The notes under the pieces: generated by a model | Databases searched by the model: none | What the model was told of the DNA's origin: nothing | What the model saw: the letters and a program-made list of their open reading frames with translations, nothing else | Program-made: the position numbers and the translations under genes | In this document: piece after piece, positions 8,195 through 12,524 of the stretch | How the letters are laid out: each line of letters begins with the position of its first letter | Position numbering within the stretch: the first letter of the stretch is position 1 | DNA from: an uncultured Spirochaetia bacterium | GTDB lineage: Bacteria > Spirochaetota > UBA4802 > JAGODF01 | Assembly (NCBI GenBank): GCA_937967705.1 | Contig: CALCJG010000244.1 | Span: forward strand, 1-12,524 | Direction: 5' to 3' | DNA: 12,524 nucleotides

Positions 8195-10063
8195 ATGGCA
8201 ATAAAGAAAGGAAACGGGCCCAGTGAAAAACTGTTTACATCCGGTCCCCCTGCGGCGTATGAAGTATATATGCTGCAGAAAGCCCGGACCATACTCAAAG
8301 AGACCTTCGGTTATGAAAACTTCCGTCCCCTTCAGGAAAAGATCATACTCTCGGTGATGGCCAAGCGGGACAACCTGGTCCTGATGCCTACCGGGGGCGG
8401 AAAGTCCCTCTGCTATCAGATCCCGGCCCTCCTCTTCCCGGGGCTTACCGTTGTGGTGTCGCCGCTCATCTCCCTGATGAAGGATCAGGCGGATCAACTG
8501 CGGCAGCTCGGTGTGCCGGCGGTGATGCTCAACAGTTCACTCGACATAAAAGACTATCAGGAGGCCCTGCGTAATCTCAGGGAGAAGAGGGTCAAACTCC
8601 TCTATGCGGCACCGGAGACCCTGCTGAAGCCGGAGATTCTCCGCCTCCTTTCCACGGTCACTGTGGATTGTGTCGCTATCGATGAGGCTCACTGCATCTC
8701 CGAGTGGGGCCATGATTTCCGTCCGGAATACCGTCAGCTTGCAGGGTTGCGGGAGCGCTTTCCCGGCGCCGCCTTTCTGGCCCTCACGGCCACGGCTACT
8801 GAGAGGGTGAGGGAGGATATCGCGAAAAACCTGGGCTTTCGGGAACCGGACCGGCATGTGGCCAGCTTCAACCGGGAAAACCTCTTTTATCAGGTTCTGC
8901 CGAAGCAGAACCCTTTCGCTCAGCTGGAGAGATTCCTTGATAAGTTTCCCCGGCAGTCGGGTATCGTCTATTGCTTTTCCCGGAACGCGGTGGACGGTCT
9001 GGCCCGGCGGCTTGCAGAGCGGGGTTTTTCCGTCCGGCCCTATCATGCGGGCCTGGCCGATGAAATACGTCAGGAAACCCAGGAACTCTTCCTGCGCGAT
9101 GAGGTCCAAATCATAGTGGCCACCATCGCCTTCGGAATGGGGGTTCATAAATCCAACATCCGCTTCGTGGTCCATTACGATCTCCCCAAGAGCGTGGAAT
9201 CCTACTATCAGGAAACGGGACGCGCCGGCCGTGACGGTCTTCCGGCCCATTGCCTTCTGCTCTACAGCTATTCCGACATTCAGAAGATTCGCTACTTTAT
9301 CGATCAGAAGGAGAATGAAACCGAGCGGCAGGTTTCATTGCGGCATCTGGAAGCCCTTGTGCGCTATGCGGAAAGCACTGTTTGCCGACGGCTTCCGCTC
9401 ATACGGTATTTCGGTGAGGATTACCTTCAGGAGCATTGCGGCGCCTGCGATAACTGTCAGAGCGGGGGGGAGGAGCAAAAGGACATGACGGAAGAGGCCA
9501 AAAGGCTCTTCGCCTGCGTGGCGCAGCTGAAGGGGCGGTTCGGGTTATCCCAGGTGATCGACGTCCTTCGGGGTTCCGGATCCCAAAAGGTCTTTCTGCA
9601 CGGCCACGAGGATCTGCCCGCCTACGGTTCGGGAAAGGATTTGTCAAAGAAGGCCTGGCAGCATCTGGCAGGCCAGTGCCTGCGGGGAGGATTTCTCTTC
9701 CGGGACGAGGAGAATTACGCGACCATCCGTCTGACGCCCCTGGACTGGCAGGTGCTGGCGTGCAAGGAGCAGGTCCTTGTCGTGCCTCTCGAAGAGGAAA
9801 CCTCATCGGGCTCCGGGCGAGGCGGGAGCCTAGAGGGTGACCAGGATCTCTTTGAGAAGCTTCGCAAAAAGAGGAAGGAACTGGCCGATGCGGCCAACGT
9901 CCCCGCCTACATCATCTTTTCCGACCGTACCCTGGCCGATATGGCCTCTGCCCGCCCCCGGGACAGGGCGTCCCTGCTGGGCATCCACGGAGTGGGAAAG
10001 CAGAAGCTGGAAAATTACGGTCAGGATTTCCTCAAGATTATAGAGGATCATTGCAAATGCTAA
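8195..10063 (+). CDS. recQ: ATP-dependent DNA helicase RecQ
   Basis: A 3'-5' DNA helicase acting in recombination, replication-fork repair and gap processing. All RecQ modules are present (numbered from the ATG at 8195, 622 residues): motif 0 FRPLQ at 43-47, Walker A MPTGGGKSLCYQ at 64-75 with K70, Walker B DEAH at 163-166 followed by CISEWGHDFRPEY, motif III LTATAT, motif V IAFGMGVHK and motif VI QETGRAGRDG at 339-348. The zinc site has C397, C415, C418 and C421. An RQC winged helix (about 430-515) and a complete HRDC domain (about 550-620) follow. An upstream in-frame GTG at 8120 would add 25 residues of non-family sequence. The ATG was chosen for its AAGGGG purine tract and because 622 aa fits the usual 600-620. 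The ATG at 8270 would also keep all motifs but lacks a ribosome-binding site. The gene ends with tandem stops TAATAA. Confidence 0.96.
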   Translation: MAIKKGNGPSEKLFTSGPPAAYEVYMLQKARTILKETFGYENFRPLQEKIILSVMAKRDNLVLMPTGGGKSLCYQIPALLFPGLTVVVSPLISLMKDQADQLRQLGVPAVMLNSSLDIKDYQEALRNLREKRVKLLYAAPETLLKPEILRLLSTVTVDCVAIDEAHCISEWGHDFRPEYRQLAGLRERFPGAAFLALTATATERVREDIAKNLGFREPDRHVASFNRENLFYQVLPKQNPFAQLERFLDKFPRQSGIVYCFSRNAVDGLARRLAERGFSVRPYHAGLADEIRQETQELFLRDEVQIIVATIAFGMGVHKSNIRFVVHYDLPKSVESYYQETGRAGRDGLPAHCLLLYSYSDIQKIRYFIDQKENETERQVSLRHLEALVRYAESTVCRRLPLIRYFGEDYLQEHCGACDNCQSGGEEQKDMTEEAKRLFACVAQLKGRFGLSQVIDVLRGSGSQKVFLHGHEDLPAYGSGKDLSKKAWQHLAGQCLRGGFLFRDEENYATIRLTPLDWQVLACKEQVLVVPLEEETSSGSGRGGSLEGDQDLFEKLRKKRKELADAANVPAYIIFSDRTLADMASARPRDRASLLGIHGVGKQKLENYGQDFLKIIEDHCKC

Positions 10064-10112
10064 TAAAACCGGAATGCGAGAGATATTTTACAGGGCAGGG
10101 AATAAAAAATTA

Positions 10113-10142
10113 TTGACAACTAGACGACCGGTCTACTACTAT
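10113..10142 (+). promoter_or_regulatory. Promoter of the tetR-molybdoenzyme operon
   Basis: A perfect TTGACA (10113-10118) and TACTAT (10137-10142) are separated by 18 bases, with an A/T-rich UP-like stretch just upstream (10101-10112). The spacer contains the dyad operator. Transcription should start near 10149, about 22 bases before the TTG start codon. Confidence 0.65.
10121..10135. promoter_or_regulatory. TetR-family operator (autoregulatory)
   Basis: TAGACGACCGGTCTA has perfect 5-bp outer arms (TAGAC and GTCTA) and a second, offset perfect palindrome GACCGGTC inside. It fills most of the spacer between the -35 and -10 boxes, so a bound repressor would block RNA polymerase. From memory, NemR/AcuR-type TetR proteins recognise TAGACC/GGTCTA-like dyads, and the next gene encodes such a protein. 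I found no second copy upstream of the other genes in the window. Confidence 0.6.
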
Positions 10143-10167
10143 CCCCCAATACCATACAGGGGGGGAT
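10141..10167 (+). other. Dyad covering the tetR Shine-Dalgarno sequence
   Basis: ATCCCCC (10141-10147) pairs perfectly with GGGGGAT (10161-10167) across a 13-base gap. The right arm contains the purine tract that serves as ribosome-binding site for the TTG start. The left arm overlaps the -10 box, so transcripts from the local promoter would probably lack it. Only read-through RNA from recQ would form the hairpin. Confidence 0.4.
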
Positions 10168-10170
10168 TCG

Positions 10171-10791
10171 TTGGCAGCGGTTAATAAATCAAGGGATGAG
10201 ATCATACGCCGGGGGGCGGAACTCATACACAGGAAAGGGTATCATGCCACCGGGCTGCAGGAGATTCTAAAGGAAGCGAGGGTTCCCAAGGGGTCCTTTT
10301 ATTTCTATTTCCGGAGCAAGGAGGATTTCGGCGCGGCGGTGATCGACTATTTTACCGAAACGCTGGGGGCCGTTTTTTCCCTCTGCCTGAACGACCGGTC
10401 ACTCTCCCCCCCGGAGCGTCTGGAGCGGCTTTTTGTCCTCATCGAGGAGGGCTATCGTAAGAACGGCTACACCCTCGGCTGCCCCATCGGGAATCTCGCC
10501 CTGGAGATGGCGGACAACAGTGACCCTCTCCGGGACCGCCTTCGGGCCGCCATCGACAAACTGCTCACCTCCCTGGAGTCATGCCTGCAGGAGGGCCGGG
10601 CAGACGGCAGCCTCCCGCCGCACACAGACCCCTCCGAGACCGCGCGTTTCATCTTTCAGGGATTGGAGGGGGCGCTGCTTCATATGAAGGTGTGCCGCAG
10701 CGCGGAGCCCCTTCGCATCTTCAGAAAGTTTCTCCTCGAATATTTGAGCGTATCGTTGTCGGGTAAAAAAGCGAAAAAACATAGGGGGTGA
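10171..10791 (+). CDS. TetR-family transcriptional repressor, NemR/AcuR/YxaF-like
   Basis: A 206-residue repressor. The N-terminal TetR helix-turn-helix spans about 6-52 (GLQEILKEARVPKGSFYFYF at 28-47 includes the recognition helix). The C-terminal ligand domain has the subgroup signature GCPIGNLALE (103-112) and QGLEGALLHMKV (163-174). C104 and K173 are 69 residues apart, the same spacing as C106 and K175 of E. coli NemR, which I recall as its redox-sensing pair. Other cysteines are C72, C138 and C175. The start is TTG, with a seven-G ribosome-binding tract (10159-10165) 5 bases upstream. No in-frame ATG precedes the HTH. A dyad operator in its own promoter implies autorepression. Its stop overlaps the molybdoenzyme start region, so that enzyme is the likely main target. 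Family assignment is firm. The inducer is inferred as an electrophile or oxidant. Confidence 0.93.
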   Translation: MAAVNKSRDEIIRRGAELIHRKGYHATGLQEILKEARVPKGSFYFYFRSKEDFGAAVIDYFTETLGAVFSLCLNDRSLSPPERLERLFVLIEEGYRKNGYTLGCPIGNLALEMADNSDPLRDRLRAAIDKLLTSLESCLQEGRADGSLPPHTDPSETARFIFQGLEGALLHMKVCRSAEPLRIFRKFLLEYLSVSLSGKKAKKHRG

Positions 10792-10793
10792 TG

Positions 10794-12475
10794 ATGGGCG
10801 AGTGGAAGAAAACCGGATGCGTTCTCTGCGCGCAAAACTGCGGCTTGGAGGTCTTCGTGGAGAACAACAGGATGGTAAAGGTGCGGGGGGATAAGGAGAA
10901 TCCCCGAAGCCGGGGATATGTCTGCCGCAAGGGTATGAATGTGATGCATCATCAGCATCACGATCAGAGATTGAAATATCCCCTGAAGCGGGTGGGGGAT
11001 TCCTTCGTTCGGGTATCCTGGGAGGAGGCGGTCGGGGAGATCGCCGAGCGGCTGAAATCCATAGTGGCAACTCACGGGCCCCGGTCCCTGGCCTACATGG
11101 GCGGGGGCGGGCAGGCGTGCCACTTCGAGGCCGCTTTCGGCCTGGGGCTCCTGAGGGGGCTGGGCTCCCGGTATCATTACAACGCCGTGGGGCAGGAATT
11201 CAGCGGCATCTTCTGGGTCTTCGGCCGCGTGCTGGGAAAGCAGTACAACTTCCTCATCCCTGATGAACACAATGCCGACATGATGGTAGCCATCGGCTGG
11301 AACGGGATGGTAAGCCATCAGATACCCCGGGCCCCTCTGGTACTCCGGGAGTTTTCCCAGAACCCGGACAAGATCCTGCTTGTGATCGATCCGCGAAAAT
11401 CGGAGACCGCCGAGATCGCGAACATCCATCTGGCGCTGAGGCCCGGAACCGATGCTCTTCTCACCCGCGCCATGATCGCGATCATCCTTCAGGAGGAGTG
11501 GGAGAAGCGGGAATACATCGAAAAAAACGTAAGCGGCTTTGAGACCATCAAACCCTGGTTTATAGATTTCGATGCCCGTTCCGCCGTGGCCGTCTGTGAT
11601 CTGGATTATGAGGAGGTCCGGGAGGTCTGCCGCCTCCTGTCGACCCGGAACTGGGCCATGCACCCGGACCTGGGGGTCTTCATGAACCGGCACAGCACCC
11701 TCACCTCCTACCTGCATATGCTCCTGGGAGCCCTCTGCGGCCAGATCGCCGTCCGCGGGGGGTGCGTCATCCCCGGGGCCCTCATGCCCCTGGGGGGTCA
11801 TTCGGATGAGCGGGATGAGCGGACCTGGCGTACCGTGGAGACCGGGTTTCCCCCGGTGTTGGGATACTATCCCCCCAACGCCATGCCGGAGGAGATACTG
11901 AGCGACAAGCCCGACCGTCTGCGGGCCGTTTTCTGCAGCGGGGCCAATCCCCTCCGCTCCTTTGCGGATACCACGGCCTATGAGGAAGCCTTTGCCCGGC
12001 TTGATCTGCTGGTGACCAGCGAACTGGCCATGACCGAGACGGCGGTGCTGTCGCATTACGTTCTGCCGGCCCGGTCGGGCTACGAGTCCTGGGACGGGAC
12101 CTTTTTCCCCCTCACCTTCCCGGAGGTCTATTTTCAGATGCGCCGTCCCATTGTGGAGCCCGAGGGGGAACAGCTTGAGGTGGGGGAGATCTACACGCGG
12201 ATCGCCGACCGGGCGGGCCTGATTCCGGACATCCCCGATTCCCTCTGCCAGGCCGCTGCGGGAGAACGGATGGCCTTCGGTGGAGCTCTGATGCAGTACG
12301 CGATGAAGGAACCCGCGGCTCTGAAGAACATGCCCTTCATACTGTCCAAAACCCTGGGAAGGACTCTCGGCTCGGGTAATCTTGCGGCCCTGTGGGGGCT
12401 TTTAATGACGGCCCCCAAGGAGTTCCGGGAAAACGCCGTGCGGGGGGGATTCAAAGAGTCGCCCCTGATGGGGGA
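10794..12475 (+). CDS. Molybdopterin oxidoreductase (DMSO-reductase/BisC superfamily), truncated at contig end
   Basis: About 560 genuine residues of a Mo- or W-bis-MGD enzyme. N-terminal cysteines C9, C12, C16 and C44 (C-x2-C-x3-C-x27-C, then RKG) form a 4Fe-4S site. Characteristic blocks follow: RLKYPLKRVG (59-68), SWEEAV (75-80), VIDPRKSETA (197-206), LRPGTDALL (215-223), FCSGANPLRS (380-389) and LPARSGYES with DGTFF (425-438). No Tat signal is present, so it is probably cytoplasmic. Where Cys, SeCys, Ser or Asp normally ligates Mo, the region reads NAVGQEFSG (130-138) with no cysteine, so E135 or S137 are the candidates. ATG 10794 was chosen because GGGGG lies 5 bases upstream. ATG 10791 and GTG 10788 are alternatives that overlap the tetR stop. 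The frame runs on to TAG at 12495-12497, but that codon is in adapter sequence. The C-terminal dinucleotide-binding domain is missing. The reaction is unknown. Confidence 0.9.
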
Positions 12476-12524
12476 AGATCGGAAGAGCGTCGTGTAGGGA
12501 AAGAGTGTAGATCTCGGTGGTCGC
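12476..12524. other. Illumina TruSeq adapter read-through (not genomic)
   Basis: The final 49 bases begin AGATCGGAAGAGC and continue GTCGTGTAGGGAAAGAGTG and on to GGTGGTCGC. This is the reverse complement of the TruSeq universal adapter as I know it, with no mismatch seen. It marks untrimmed library sequence at the end of a contig. Genomic sequence ends at about 12475 (1-2 bases of ambiguity). Confidence 0.97.

Noticed and set aside
10064..10112. Intrinsic terminator after recQ
   Set aside because: No stable inverted repeat followed by a T-tract is visible between the tandem stops and the tetR promoter, so read-through into tetR remains possible.
10680..12056. A 458-codon minus-strand frame opposite the tetR and molybdoenzyme genes
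   Set aside because: It is antisense to two well-supported genes, has no family motifs, and is rich in His/Pro/Gly/Gln as expected for a complement frame.
1..12524. CRISPR arrays, insertion sequences, tRNA or rRNA genes, phage or known defence islands
   Set aside because: No regularly spaced repeats, transposase motifs, terminal inverted repeats or RNA gene signatures were seen. RecQ here is the ordinary full-length repair helicase.

Overview
This is a draft-assembly fragment of a Gram-negative, motile, probably anaerobic bacterium. An outer-membrane beta-barrel gene, a chemoreceptor, a dCache hybrid kinase and a cytoplasmic-type molybdopterin oxidoreductase point that way. The style resembles Desulfobacterota (the former Deltaproteobacteria) or possibly Spirochaetota. 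That placement is inference from protein style only, because no rRNA or tRNA is present. Coding regions are fairly GC-rich and several intergenic regions are sharply AT-rich.

Left block, all on the minus strand (about 6500 down to 1). A probable promoter near 6471-6499 reads into an outer-membrane porin-like protein (5453-6361). This is followed by a methyl-accepting chemotaxis protein (3281-5383), a hybrid sensor histidine kinase (530-3250) and the first 145 codons of a HAD-family phosphatase (1-435), cut by the window edge. The chemoreceptor and the kinase carry clearly homologous periplasmic dCache sensor domains, so the porin, receptor and kinase look like one uptake-and-sensing module for a shared and unknown ligand. 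A GC-rich hairpin without a T-tract lies between the porin and receptor genes and may set their relative expression.

Middle. A class-3 aldehyde dehydrogenase (6599-8038, minus) has a good sigma-70-type promoter and a textbook intrinsic terminator (6504-6551). It is divergent from a complete recQ helicase gene (8195-10063, plus). The roughly 80-bp AT-rich spacer holds overlapping -10 elements for the two directions.

Right block, plus strand. A TetR-family repressor of the NemR/AcuR/YxaF type (10171-10791) has a dyad operator inside its own -35/-10 spacer. It appears to carry the Cys/Lys pair that in E. coli NemR forms a redox switch (C104 and K173 here). It is translationally coupled by a TGATG overlap to a molybdopterin oxidoreductase (from 10794). 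This suggests a Mo/W enzyme under a thiol-reactive, electrophile- or oxidant-responsive regulator, and it is the best candidate here for an undescribed system.

The last 49 bases (12476-12524) are Illumina TruSeq adapter read-through, not genome. The apparent stop codon of the molybdoenzyme at 12495-12497 is therefore artificial and the gene is truncated by the contig end.
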